From assembly GCA_039985655.1 (NCBI GenBank), contig JBDWSF010000018.1:186001-250000 (forward strand): a stretch of 64,000 nucleotides of DNA. The letters run 5' to 3'. A program made the translations under genes and the position numbers. Below are positions 8,999 through 17,339 of the stretch, piece after piece. Under the pieces are notes generated by a model. It was not told the DNA's origin. It searched no databases and saw only the letters and a program-made list of their open reading frames with translations. This DNA is from Postechiella sp039985655 (lineage in GTDB: Bacteria; Bacteroidota; Bacteroidia; Flavobacteriales; Flavobacteriaceae). Each line of letters begins with the position of its first letter. The first letter of the stretch is position 1.

Positions 8999-9102
8999 CC
9001 GCGTTAGGGGTTGAGGCGTTTGTTGAAGCTCTTTTTGTGTTGTTGCGCATATGCAACACAAAAAAGCGACTGCCGAAAACCCGACCCTTGTGGTAACGTC
9101 CA
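8999..9102. repeat. Palindromic interspersed repeat element
   Basis: The 240-bp gap between the convergent genes contains an element of about 100 bp, from GCGTTAGGGG at 9001 to GGTAACGTCC at 9101. At its centre is a strong hairpin: CTTTTTGTGTTG (9031-9042) pairs with CAACACAAAAAG (9054-9065). The outer ends are also partly complementary (GTTA...GGG against CCC...GGTAAC). It may also terminate uvrA transcription. Similar elements are, from memory, frequent between flavobacterial genes. Confidence 0.6.
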
Positions 9103-9118
9103 AATACTTATTATCCTT

Positions 9119-11902
9119 TTAAATCTTGTCTTTTAGATACTTTCCTATTTCGGAGGTTTTAATTTTAACGATTTCTTCTGGTGTGCCAGTGGCAACCAAA
9201 TGGCCTCCGGTTTCGCCGCCTTTGGGACCTAAATCGATAATGTGATCTGCACATTTAATAAGCTCTAAGTTGTGTTCTACAACAACAATAGAGTGTCCTT
9301 TCTCGATTAAAGCGTTAAAGGATTTTAGTAGTTTTTGGATGTCGTGAAAATGGAGTCCTGTAGTAGGTTCGTCGAAAATAAATAAGGCTTTGTCTTTGTT
9401 GTTGCCTTTGCCTAAAAAAGTGGCTAGTTTTATGCGTTGCGCCTCGCCACCTGAAAGGGTAGACGAACTTTGCCCTAAGGTAACATAGCCTAAGCCAACG
9501 TCTTGCAAGGGTTGTAGTTTGTTTTTGATTTTGGTTTGTGCATGGGCGTCGAAAAAAGCAATGGCATCATCTATAGTCAGATTTAAAATATCGTCTATAT
9601 TCTTATTGCCAAATGTAACTTCTAAGACTTCTTTTTTGAAGCGTTTGCCTTTACAGGTTTCACATTCTAAATGCACATCGGCCATAAACTGCATTTCAAT
9701 GGTTACTTCACCTTCGCCTTTACAAGTTTCACAGCGTCCGCCATCTACGTTAAAAGAAAAATGTTTGGCTTGGTAGTTTCTTATACTGCTTAATTTCTGT
9801 TTTGAGTACAGTGCGCGAATATCATCGTAAGCTTTAATATAGGTTACGGGATTAGATCGTGACGAGCGCCCAATTGGGTTTTGATCGACAAATTCTATAT
9901 GTTTTATATTGCTATAATTACCATCTATTCCTGTGAACTGTCCAGGTTTGTTTCCGAAATCGGTTAGTTTTTTTTGTAAAACAGGGAACAGTATTTTTTT
10001 GACTAATGTGCTTTTTCCGCTACCAGAAACGCCTGTTACTACAGTTAGCATGCCAAGTGGAAACTTAACATCGATGTTTTTTAAGTTGTTTTCTCTGGCG
10101 CCAATAATATCTATATAATATTTTGAGCTGCGTCTCGTTTTTGGAACTTCTATTTTAAAGGTTTCGTTTAGATATTGTGCGGTTAGGGAATTGGATGCTA
10201 AAATATCTTCGTAAGTACCATTTGCTACAACGTGTCCGCCAAGAGTACCTGCTTCTGGACCTATATCTATAATCCCATCGGCAGCTTTCATAATATCTTC
10301 GTCGTGTTCGACTACAATAACGGTATTGCCTAAGTCTCTTAAAGATTTTAGCACTAAAATTAAGCGCTCTGTATCTTTTGGATGCAGTCCAATACTTGGT
10401 TCGTCTAATATATACATAGACCCCACTAAGCTACTTCCTAGTGATGTAGCGAGATTTATACGTTGGCTTTCTCCGCCAGAAAGCGTGTTTGATTTTCTAT
10501 TTAGTGTTAAGTAGTCTAAGCCTACATTGGCTAAAAATTCTAAACGGTTATTTATTTCTTTTAATAAACGATTGGCAATTGTGGTATCGTGATCGTTTAA
10601 TTCGAGCTGCTTAAAAAAGCTTGTGAGTTGATCTAACGGCATTTCTACCAAGTCTGTAATGGTAGAATTGTTGATCTTTACATAGTTGGCTTCTTGACGT
10701 AAACGTTTACCATTACAGGTTTTACATTTTGTTTTTCCGCGGTAGCGTGACAGCATCACTCTGTTTTGTATTTTATAGGCTTTAGATTCTAGTTCTGAAA
10801 AGAACGAGTTTAGGCCTTCAAAATATTGATTACCATCCCAAATGAGTTGTTTTTGCGCTGCGCTTAATTCGAAATAGGGTTTGTGGATAGGGAAATCGAA
10901 TTTATGCGAATTGTTAACCAATTGGTCTTTATACCAACTCATGCTTTCGCCTCGCCATGGGAAAATAGCATTTTGGTAAACGGAAAGTCCTGAGTTTGGA
11001 ACAACCAAATCGTCATCAATGCCAATAATATCACCATATCCTTCACATTTTGGGCAGGCGCCATACGGATTATTAAAACTAAAAAGATGAACGTTTGGCT
11101 CCAGAAAAACAATATCGTCGACTTCAAATTTATTGCTAAATGTTCTTAGTTTATTATCGCTAAGTATTTCTATAATGCATTCGCCTTTGCCTTCAAAAAA
11201 AGCGGTTTGTACGGCGTCTGCTAATCGATTTAAAAAATCTTCTTCGTTTTTGATAATAATTCTATCTACGACTAAAAAGATATCATCTTTAGGTTTAATG
11301 TCTTTTACTTCGTCAATTCGAACAACGGTATCGTTTATTTTGATTCTGGCGTAACCTTGTTGTTGCAGTGTTTTAAGTTTGTCTTCTATGGTTCTACCTT
11401 CTTCAAGATGAATAGGTGCTAGAAGTAATAGTTTTTCTCTTTCGGGAAATGTTTTTAGGTAATTTAAAACATCGGTAACGGTGTCTTTTTTTACTTCTTC
11501 ACCAGAAATAGGTGAGTAGGTGCGTCCAATTCTTGCGAATAATAATTTTAGATAATCGTAGATTTCTGTGGTAGTACCAACCGTAGACCTTGGATTTGTA
11601 GAATTTACCTTTTGTTCTATAGCTATTGCCGGAGCAATGCCTTTAATGTAATCGACTTTGGGTTTATTGAGTCTTCCTAAAAACTGACGTGCATAACTCG
11701 ATAAACTTTCTACGTAACGACGTTGTCCTTCCGCGTAAAGCGTATCGAAAGCTAAACTAGACTTTCCAGAACCTGATAAACCTGTAATAACAACGAGTTT
11801 GTTTCTTGGTATAACAACATCAATATTTTTTAAATTATGAAGTTTAGCACCTTTGATAATGATGTTTTTCTTCGGATTAACGTCTGTTATATTCGTAGTC
11901 AT
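9119..11902 (-). CDS. uvrA: Excinuclease ABC subunit A
   Basis: A 927-residue UvrA, the damage-recognition ATPase of nucleotide excision repair, close to the usual family length of about 940. Two ABC ATPase modules are visible. The first has Walker A GLSGSGKSS at 41-49 and signature LSGGESQR near 490; the second has Walker A GVSGSGKST near 630 and signature LSGGEAQR near 835. Cysteine pairs of the zinc modules are present (CPKCEGYGDI, CKTCNGKR, CETCKGEGEV, CETCKGKRF). The start MTTNITDV gives the standard lead-in to the first Walker motif. A TATCTTTG -7-type box on the minus strand (11934-11927) lies about 25 bp upstream. It stands alone. Confidence 0.97.
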   Translation of the reverse strand: MTTNITDVNPKKNIIIKGAKLHNLKNIDVVIPRNKLVVITGLSGSGKSSLAFDTLYAEGQRRYVESLSSYARQFLGRLNKPKVDYIKGIAPAIAIEQKVNSTNPRSTVGTTTEIYDYLKLLFARIGRTYSPISGEEVKKDTVTDVLNYLKTFPEREKLLLLAPIHLEEGRTIEDKLKTLQQQGYARIKINDTVVRIDEVKDIKPKDDIFLVVDRIIIKNEEDFLNRLADAVQTAFFEGKGECIIEILSDNKLRTFSNKFEVDDIVFLEPNVHLFSFNNPYGACPKCEGYGDIIGIDDDLVVPNSGLSVYQNAIFPWRGESMSWYKDQLVNNSHKFDFPIHKPYFELSAAQKQLIWDGNQYFEGLNSFFSELESKAYKIQNRVMLSRYRGKTKCKTCNGKRLRQEANYVKINNSTITDLVEMPLDQLTSFFKQLELNDHDTTIANRLLKEINNRLEFLANVGLDYLTLNRKSNTLSGGESQRINLATSLGSSLVGSMYILDEPSIGLHPKDTERLILVLKSLRDLGNTVIVVEHDEDIMKAADGIIDIGPEAGTLGGHVVANGTYEDILASNSLTAQYLNETFKIEVPKTRRSSKYYIDIIGARENNLKNIDVKFPLGMLTVVTGVSGSGKSTLVKKILFPVLQKKLTDFGNKPGQFTGIDGNYSNIKHIEFVDQNPIGRSSRSNPVTYIKAYDDIRALYSKQKLSSIRNYQAKHFSFNVDGGRCETCKGEGEVTIEMQFMADVHLECETCKGKRFKKEVLEVTFGNKNIDDILNLTIDDAIAFFDAHAQTKIKNKLQPLQDVGLGYVTLGQSSSTLSGGEAQRIKLATFLGKGNNKDKALFIFDEPTTGLHFHDIQKLLKSFNALIEKGHSIVVVEHNLELIKCADHIIDLGPKGGETGGHLVATGTPEEIVKIKTSEIGKYLKDKI

Positions 11903-12331
11903 AAGCTTTTTAAGGAAGTGAATTTACAAAGATACTATAAGTATTTATTTTGTTGAATTTATTGTGACTCTAAAAATAAAGAATTGATTGAAGCCAGCTA
12001 TCCACAAGGCGAGTCTATAAGATGTTGGTTTTATATCCAATCAAGTTGAATACAGGTTTTAATCTGAAAAAGATAAAAAACGAAGTTCTGTATTTTGATT
12101 CCTGTTCTATTGATTAATGAATATCTTTATAATAATGAATTCATGAGTCTTACGATTTGATGAGAATGATGATTTTAAAGGGAGATCTAACGCAGGAATC
12201 GAGGGGGTGTTTTTGATTAAAAAATGAAATTTTTATACAAATTTGTTGAATGATTTGTATTCAGAAATGCTTTATTTCATCGGTATTTATTAAATTAATT
12301 ACAAGGGTTCTGTTAAAAAATCACGATTATT
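11903..12331. other. Non-coding interval upstream of the sigma factor gene
   Basis: Apart from the putative uvrA -7 box near 11930 and the sigma-factor promoter further right, I see no ORF, hairpin or repeat of note here. A short CGCAGGAATCGAGGG stretch near 12191 looks like a decayed piece of the palindromic repeat seen at 2808. Confidence 0.4.
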
Positions 12332-12332
12332 T

Positions 12333-12364
12333 TTGTTTTTTAGGAATGATTGTTCTTATATTTG
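12333..12364 (+). promoter_or_regulatory. Bacteroidota-type promoter of the sigma factor gene
   Basis: TTG (12333-12335), 21 bp, then TATATTTG (12357-12364) match the TTG/TAnnTTTG primary promoter signature of Bacteroidota. The predicted leader is about 100 nt. Confidence 0.6.
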
Positions 12365-12470
12365 AACTTATATAACTACTAAAAAAACATATTGCCTATA
12401 GCATAATATTACTTTTAAACTATTAACCCCAAACATTGAAGCTCTTTTCGGTGTTCTAAAAGTAATTATT

Positions 12471-13055
12471 ATGAAACAAGAACTTATCTCGGACGCAACC
12501 CTTGTTACCAGTTATATTAAAGGTGACGAAAGTGCATTAGAAACTCTTATTAAAAGGCATAAACAAAAAATATACAGTTTTATTTATTCAAAAGTTTACG
12601 ATAGAGATGTTGCTGAAGATGTTTTTCAGGATACTTTTATTAAAGTAATTCGTACTCTAAAAAGAGGTAAATACAATGAAGAGGGTAAGTTTTTACCATG
12701 GGTAATGCGTATTTCTCATAATTTGGTCATCGATTTTTTTAGAAAAAACAACAGAATGCCAAAATTTGATAATGCTGGAGAGTTTAGTATTTTTTCTGTT
12801 TTAAGTGATTCTAGTTTAAACGCTGAGAAACAAATTATTAAAGAGCAGGTTGAGCATGATGTCAGACGTTTGGTTGATGAGCTTCCAAATGATCAAAAAG
12901 AAGTATTATTAATGCGTATTTATAATGATATGAGTTTTAAAGAAATATCTGAAAGAACGGGGGTTAGTATTAATACGGCTCTAGGTCGCATGCGTTATGC
13001 GTTAATTAATTTAAGAAAGATAATTGATAAGCATAATATTGTTTTAACAAACTAA
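12471..13055 (+). CDS. RNA polymerase sigma factor, sigma-70 family (ECF-like)
   Basis: A 194-residue sigma factor with region 2 at about 25-95 (motifs AEDVFQDTFIKVI and LPWVMRISHNLVIDFFRK) and region 4 at about 140-185 (LPNDQKEVLLMRIYNDMSFKEISERTGVS, an HTH with a -35 recognition helix). No region 1.1 or 3 domain is visible, so it is group 4/ECF-sized. No anti-sigma factor gene with a membrane segment is adjacent. Instead a 48-codon gene follows 56 bp downstream and both end at one terminator. Its regulon cannot be read from the sequence. Confidence 0.9.
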   Translation: MKQELISDATLVTSYIKGDESALETLIKRHKQKIYSFIYSKVYDRDVAEDVFQDTFIKVIRTLKRGKYNEEGKFLPWVMRISHNLVIDFFRKNNRMPKFDNAGEFSIFSVLSDSSLNAEKQIIKEQVEHDVRRLVDELPNDQKEVLLMRIYNDMSFKEISERTGVSINTALGRMRYALINLRKIIDKHNIVLTN

Positions 13056-13111
13056 TGCAATAAAGTAAGTTTTGCAGCGTTAATTTATAAATTAACCTGA
13101 TAAAATAAGAA

Positions 13112-13258
13112 ATGGCAAAACTTTACTCTAAGAATTTTATTAAAGAATCAAACGATCTAAAACCGAAAGAAGAAACGGTTAATTTTCTTCTAAATTACTC
13201 TAAAGCTTTAAGTGTTATAAATTATAATAATTTGGAGTTTGAAGCACTCCTTAACTAA
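13112..13258 (+). CDS. Small acidic/Asn-rich protein downstream of the sigma factor
   Basis: A 48-codon ORF with start context AGAAATGGCAAAA. Its product begins MAKLYSKNFIKESNDLK and ends in LEFEALLN. It lies between the sigma-factor gene and a strong terminator, so it is very likely in the same transcript. No signal peptide, membrane segment or known motif is seen; the composition (many Asn, Lys, Leu, Glu) suggests a soluble, partly helical peptide. A role in controlling the sigma factor is an inference from position only. The purposeful spacing and terminator placement argue that it is a real gene. Confidence 0.55.
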   Translation: MAKLYSKNFIKESNDLKPKEETVNFLLNYSKALSVINYNNLEFEALLN

Positions 13259-13266
13259 GTTGATTA

Positions 13267-13302
13267 AAAGTCCTGATTATAAAATAATCAGGACTTTTTT
13301 TT
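13267..13302 (+). terminator. Rho-independent terminator of the sigma factor operon
   Basis: A perfect stem AAAGTCCTGATTAT paired with ATAATCAGGACTTT, 3-base loop, followed by a T run. Its right arm overlaps the last codons and stop of the convergent nth-like gene (stop at 13288-13290). Confidence 0.9.
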
Positions 13303-13944
13303 ATAGTACTCATCTATAACTGTTTTTCTTCCTATTGTTTTAGTGATAATATCTTTGTCTATATCCCAACCTCTTGCAGGTGAATATTGACGACCATACC
13401 AAATTATTTGTAAATGTAAATCGTTCCATATTTCTTTTGGAAATAAACGTTTAGCATCTTTTTCGGTTTGCACCACATTTTTTCCATTGGTTAAATTCCA
13501 TCTATACATAAGTCTATGTATATGTGTGTCTACAGGGAATGCAGGTATGCCAAAGGCTTGAGATAAAACAACTGCAGCTGTTTTGTGCCCTACGGCAGGT
13601 AATTCTTCGAGTGCTTCATAAGTTTTCGGGACTTCTCCGTTATGTTTATCAATTAAAATATGTGATAAACCATGAATGCCTTTGCTTTTCATGGGGGATA
13701 AACCCACTGGTTTTATGATTTCTCTGATGTCTTCAATAGAGAGTTTAATCATATCATAAGGATTGTCTGCTTTTGCAAATAATAGCGGTGTGATTTTATT
13801 TACGCGTACATCGGTGCTTTGGGCGGACATTAATACAGCTATTAAAAGCGTATAAGGATCTTTGTGTTCTAACGGAATTGGTATTTCTGGGTATAAGTCG
13901 TTTAAGGTATTTATTATAAACGTAACACTATCTTGTTTGTTCAT
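13288..13944 (-). CDS. nth: Endonuclease III-like DNA glycosylase without the Fe-S cluster
   Basis: A 218-residue HhH-GPD glycosylase of the endonuclease III family, removing oxidised pyrimidines in base excision repair. The helix-hairpin-helix (LPAVGHKTAAVVL) carries the catalytic Lys at 121, and PVDTHIHR carries the catalytic Asp at 139, equivalent to K120 and D138 of E. coli. The C-terminal four-cysteine [4Fe-4S] loop is missing: the protein contains no cysteine, and the region reads YGRQYSPARGWDIDKD. I chose the ATG at 13944 because the longer ORF would run over the bcp start at 13979. A TAACTTTG box at 13972-13965 could be its -7 element. Confidence 0.88.
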   Translation of the reverse strand: MNKQDSVTFIINTLNDLYPEIPIPLEHKDPYTLLIAVLMSAQSTDVRVNKITPLLFAKADNPYDMIKLSIEDIREIIKPVGLSPMKSKGIHGLSHILIDKHNGEVPKTYEALEELPAVGHKTAAVVLSQAFGIPAFPVDTHIHRLMYRWNLTNGKNVVQTEKDAKRLFPKEIWNDLHLQIIWYGRQYSPARGWDIDKDIITKTIGRKTVIDEYYKKKS

Positions 13945-13978
13945 TAATTGTATTTTAGCAAAAACAAAGTTAATAAAT

Positions 13979-14431
13979 ATGAACACATTAAAAGTAGGAG
14001 ATAAGGCTCCAAATTTTGAAGCTTTAGATGAGGCTGGGAATACCGTAAAATTATCTGATTTTAAAGGAAAAACACTTGTGGTTTTCTTTTATCCAAAAGC
14101 AAGTACACCTGGTTGTACGGTTGAAGCTTGTAATTTGCGAGATAATTATACTGTTTTAAAAGAAAAAGGATATGCGCTTTTAGGTGTTAGTGCAGATTCT
14201 GCTAAGCGTCAGTCTAATTTTAAAAATAAATACGAATTTCCTTTTCCTTTATTAGCAGACGAGGATAAGGCGGTCATTAATGCGTTTGGTGTTTGGGGGG
14301 CTAAGAAATTTATGGGACGTACGTATGATGGTATTCATAGAAAAACATTCGTAATAAGTCCTGAGGGTGTTATTGTGAAAGTTATTGATAAAGTAAAAAC
14401 TAAAGATCACGCGGCTCAGATTTTAGAATAA
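13979..14431 (+). CDS. bcp: Thioredoxin-dependent peroxiredoxin (BCP/PrxQ)
   Basis: A 150-residue atypical 2-Cys peroxiredoxin that reduces hydrogen peroxide and organic hydroperoxides. The active-site segment ASTPGCTVEACNLRD holds the peroxidatic Cys46 and the resolving Cys51, five residues apart as in the BCP/PrxQ class. The start at MNTLKVGDKAPNF is the family start; upstream in-frame codons overlap the divergent nth-like gene and are rejected. The gap to that gene is only 34 bp, so both promoters must overlap neighbouring coding sequence. It ends at its own terminator. Confidence 0.95.
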   Translation: MNTLKVGDKAPNFEALDEAGNTVKLSDFKGKTLVVFFYPKASTPGCTVEACNLRDNYTVLKEKGYALLGVSADSAKRQSNFKNKYEFPFPLLADEDKAVINAFGVWGAKKFMGRTYDGIHRKTFVISPEGVIVKVIDKVKTKDHAAQILE

Positions 14432-14433
14432 AA

Positions 14434-14472
14434 ATAAAACCCATTCTTATTTTTAATAGGAATGGGTTTGAA
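14434..14472. terminator. Terminator after bcp, usable from both sides
   Basis: The stem AAACCCATTCTTAT pairs with ATAGGAATGGGTTT (one or two mismatches near the loop), with A-rich and T-containing flanks. It lies between bcp and the convergent gene ending at 14494. Confidence 0.75.
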
Positions 14473-14493
14473 ATAAAAATCTTGATTGTTTCT

Positions 14494-15969
14494 TTATTTT
14501 TTCACTCTTTTCTTTATTGCGACTGCTCTAAGTGGTTTTCTAGAGTAACCAAAAAGACGGTAATCTTTAATTAAATCAGCAGTGCCTTCTGGTATCATGT
14601 TTTCCCATCCGCGCTCTCCACTATCAATCATTTGTAAGATCTCTCTAGAAAATACATTCATAATATCAGTGTCATAATCTTCAATATCAATGACTTTTCC
14701 GTTGTATTTAAAGAATTTGTATAATTCTTTCATACGTGGGTGTACTTTTAGATTTTCGCTAGTAAGCAGCTCTCCTGTTTGAGGGTCGAGCATAGGGTAT
14801 AGGTATACTTTTAAATCTTTAAAGAATAGTTTTCCAAAAGCTTCTAGTATGCCGCCACTTAAATGGCGATAGTATTTTTCGTCAAAGATATCTACCATAT
14901 TATTGACACCCATTGCTAATCCCATTCTGGCTTTAGTGAAATTAGAGAAGTATTCGACAACTTTATAGTATTCTTGGAAATTAGAGATCATTACTGTTTG
15001 TCCTAAAGAACATAGTAAATCTGCTCTGTCCATAAAATCTTGTTCATCAATTTCTCCTTCAGCTCGTAAATTTGATAGTGTAATTTCAAAAACGACAACA
15101 GTTTTATCTTCGTCAACTTTATTTTCGTCTACAAACATTTCGTATGATTTCTCATACATTGCCATATTAACCTTTGTTACAGGTCTAAAACTACCTCTTA
15201 AGGCTAAAATGTTTTTTTTGTAAAAGATCCTAGCAGGTAGTATGTTGGTGCCATCAGGGCCAAATACTACGGCGTCAGTCATACCGTTTTTAACAAGCTG
15301 CAAGCTCATTAATCGGTTGTCGATATCTTTAAAAACGGGGCCAGAAAAATTGATGGTATCAATTTCTAATTGGTCTTTGTCTAAATGATCGTATAGGTAT
15401 TTAAGTAAGCTTTTTGGTTTGTTGTATTTGTAGAATGCACCGTAAATAAGATTAGTGCCTAAGACGCCAAGTGTTTCTTGTTGTAGTCTAGCATCGGTCT
15501 CTTTAAAACGTACATGAAGAATAATTTCGTTATATTCTTGTCCTGCTTCTACTTGGTATTTAATACCAACCCAGCCGTGACCTTTAAATTGTTTTGCAAA
15601 ATCTATAGTAGCAACGGTATTCGCGTATGAGAAAAATATTTTATCAGGATGTTCTTCGCGTGTAATACGCTCTTCCATTAAATTTATTTCATGCGAAAGC
15701 ATTTTTCGTAAACGCGCTTCGGTTACGTATCTTCCATCAGTTTCAACACCATAAATAGCATCACTAAAGCTTTTGTCGTAAGCAGACATGGCTTTTGCTA
15801 TAGTGCCAGATGCACCTCCAGCTCTAAAGAAATGACGACAAGTTTCTTGTCCTGCTCCAATTTCAGCAAAAGAACCGTAAATATTTTCGTTTAAGTTGAT
15901 TCGAAGGGCTTTGGATTTTAATGATGGAATGTCATCAAATTCTTTATCTCCTTTAATGGTGATATCCAT
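14494..15969 (-). CDS. Conserved soluble protein of unknown function
   Basis: A 491-residue protein with no signal peptide and no membrane segment, so probably cytosolic. I recognise it only as a conserved bacterial family, without a reliable function. Visible landmarks are INLNENIYGSFAEIGAGQET near 25-45, RAGGASGTIAKAMSAYDK near 50-65, GTNLIYGAFYKYN near 170, a NALRGSF-like segment KNILALRGSFRPVTKVNM near 255, and GLAMGVNNMVDIFDEKYYRHL near 355. I see no Walker, Rossmann or metal-binding signature. It has its own well-formed promoter (15998-16027) and shares the upstream region divergently with the MBL hydrolase gene. Confidence 0.6.
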   Translation of the reverse strand: MDITIKGDKEFDDIPSLKSKALRINLNENIYGSFAEIGAGQETCRHFFRAGGASGTIAKAMSAYDKSFSDAIYGVETDGRYVTEARLRKMLSHEINLMEERITREEHPDKIFFSYANTVATIDFAKQFKGHGWVGIKYQVEAGQEYNEIILHVRFKETDARLQQETLGVLGTNLIYGAFYKYNKPKSLLKYLYDHLDKDQLEIDTINFSGPVFKDIDNRLMSLQLVKNGMTDAVVFGPDGTNILPARIFYKKNILALRGSFRPVTKVNMAMYEKSYEMFVDENKVDEDKTVVVFEITLSNLRAEGEIDEQDFMDRADLLCSLGQTVMISNFQEYYKVVEYFSNFTKARMGLAMGVNNMVDIFDEKYYRHLSGGILEAFGKLFFKDLKVYLYPMLDPQTGELLTSENLKVHPRMKELYKFFKYNGKVIDIEDYDTDIMNVFSREILQMIDSGERGWENMIPEGTADLIKDYRLFGYSRKPLRAVAIKKRVKK

Positions 15970-15997
15970 AAAAAATAGGTTTACTGTCTAAAGTGTG

Positions 15998-16027
15998 CAA
16001 AGGTATTGAATATGTTATGGGTTTCAA
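15998..16027 (-). promoter_or_regulatory. Bacteroidota-type promoter for the 14494-15969 gene
   Basis: On the minus strand TTG (16027-16025), exactly 19 bp, then TACCTTTG (16005-15998), with a leader of about 20 nt to the start at 15969. A TATTTTTG box on the plus strand at 16041-16048 may be the -7 element of the divergent gene. Confidence 0.7.
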
Positions 16028-16064
16028 ATAAAAAATAAGCTATTTTTGCATTAAAATAAGGCTT

Positions 16065-16826
16065 TTGAAAATCACATTTCTTGGTACTGGTACATCTCAA
16101 GGCATTCCTGTAATAGGGAGTAAGCATCCTGTTTGTTTAAGTGAAGATGAAAAAGACAAACGGCTAAGGGTTTCTGTTTTAGTTGAATGGGATGATTTTA
16201 GTTATGTGATTGATTGTGGTCCGGATTTTAGACAGCAAATGCTAAGCGCTAATTGTGAAAAGGTTGATGGTATTGTTTTTACTCACGAACATTCTGACCA
16301 TGTTCTAGGTTTAGATGATATTAGGCCATTTTTTTTTAAACAAGGTGCGATTTCAATTTTTGCGCACAAGCGTGTTTTAAAATCGTTAAAAAAACGGTTT
16401 GACTATATCTTTAAAACGAAGAATAAGTATCCGGGGGCGCCTTCGGTTGTTGTTAATAAGGTTAAGAATAAACCTTTTAAGTTAGGTGATCTTGAAGTTG
16501 TTCCGGTTAATGGTTTGCATTTTGAATTGCAAGTTTTTGGTTATCGTTTTAATGATTTTGCATATTTAACAGATATGAAAACGGTTAAAGAAAAAGAAAT
16601 TGAAAAAATTAAAGGCGTAAAAGTGTTGGTTGTTAATGCATTACGCGAAGAACCGCATTATTCTCATTTTAATTTAGAAGAAGCGCTTAATTTTATAGAA
16701 AAAGTAAAGCCAGAAGTTGCTTATTTAACACATGTTAGTCATTTGCTTGGTTTTCATGCTGAAGTCCAAAAAAAACTTCCTAAGCATGTGTTTTTGGCGT
16801 ATGATAATTTACAAATCACCATTTAA
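16065..16826 (+). CDS. MBL-fold metallohydrolase (PhnP-like)
   Basis: A 253-residue metallo-beta-lactamase-fold hydrolase. The N-terminus (MKITFLGTGTSQGIPVIG) is that of the PhnP-like phosphodiesterase subgroup. The metal site HEHSDH is at about 77-82, followed by GLDDIRPF, with further metal ligands likely at the Asp of YLTDMK (about 170) and His of LTHVSHLLGFH (near 230). The start codon is TTG, since no ATG lies in frame upstream of the conserved first strand. A downstream gene follows after 9 bp. Substrate is unknown; cyclic phosphate or nucleotide phosphodiesters are typical of the group. Confidence 0.85.
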   Translation: MKITFLGTGTSQGIPVIGSKHPVCLSEDEKDKRLRVSVLVEWDDFSYVIDCGPDFRQQMLSANCEKVDGIVFTHEHSDHVLGLDDIRPFFFKQGAISIFAHKRVLKSLKKRFDYIFKTKNKYPGAPSVVVNKVKNKPFKLGDLEVVPVNGLHFELQVFGYRFNDFAYLTDMKTVKEKEIEKIKGVKVLVVNALREEPHYSHFNLEEALNFIEKVKPEVAYLTHVSHLLGFHAEVQKKLPKHVFLAYDNLQITI

Positions 16827-16835
16827 ATTTCACAT

Positions 16836-17336
16836 ATGAAGCAGAAAGTATTTATGTATTTATTCATTTTTTCAATGCTATTAGTATTGTTTCAATATGT
16901 AAGTGCAAAACGTATATTCGAAGATCAGGATATTAAATTAACAAATTACAGAGAAAAATTAAAAACATTTAAAGACTCTATTTCTACGTTGAATGATGAT
17001 ATGGCTAATCAGTCTCATTTTAATTTAGATAGAAATGAAGATGCTATTTCTTATTTTGAAAGCGATGGTTTAGATGTGAGCACTTTAATTCCTTTTGTAA
17101 AGGATGAATTATATAGATTGAATATCGTTAAAGGGCAGCATCCTATTGTGCCTTATGCTTCGGGAGAGGGCAGACAAATGATGATAAATACCGTGAAGCT
17201 TTTAAACCATAAGTGGATCATTGCAGATTTTTCGGATGGTGAATATTGGGGTGAGGTTTTTTTAACTTACGAAATTACCGAAGATAAAAAACTGAAATTT
17301 AATTTAGTAGAGTCTTTCTTGTATCCGTTTAACTAA
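16836..17336 (+). CDS. Membrane-anchored or secreted protein of unknown function
   Basis: A 166-residue protein with one hydrophobic segment at residues about 5-24 (signal anchor or signal peptide), then a short charged region with coiled-coil tendency (about 30-60), then a mixed alpha/beta domain ending in NLVESFLYPFN. The conserved-looking core includes NTVKLLNHKWIIADFSDGEYWG. I recognise no enzyme motif. It starts 9 bp after the MBL hydrolase gene and is almost certainly co-transcribed with it. It is convergent with the lipoprotein gene, whose stop is 3 bp away. Confidence 0.65.
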   Translation: MKQKVFMYLFIFSMLLVLFQYVSAKRIFEDQDIKLTNYREKLKTFKDSISTLNDDMANQSHFNLDRNEDAISYFESDGLDVSTLIPFVKDELYRLNIVKGQHPIVPYASGEGRQMMINTVKLLNHKWIIADFSDGEYWGEVFLTYEITEDKKLKFNLVESFLYPFN

Positions 17337-17339
17337 GGG

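Noticed and set aside
9519..11354. Several plus- and minus-strand ORFs inside uvrA
   Set aside because: The uvrA frame is complete with all motifs; the others are shadows without domain signatures.
13862..13978. Longer N-terminus for the peroxiredoxin and for the endonuclease III-like protein
   Set aside because: The two long versions overlap each other on opposite strands and add non-family residues. The starts at 13979 and 13944 give standard family N-termini.
14494..15969. TonB-dependent receptor
   Set aside because: Proteins like this could be mislabelled as receptors, but there is no signal peptide, plug domain or C-terminal beta-strand with terminal aromatic residue.
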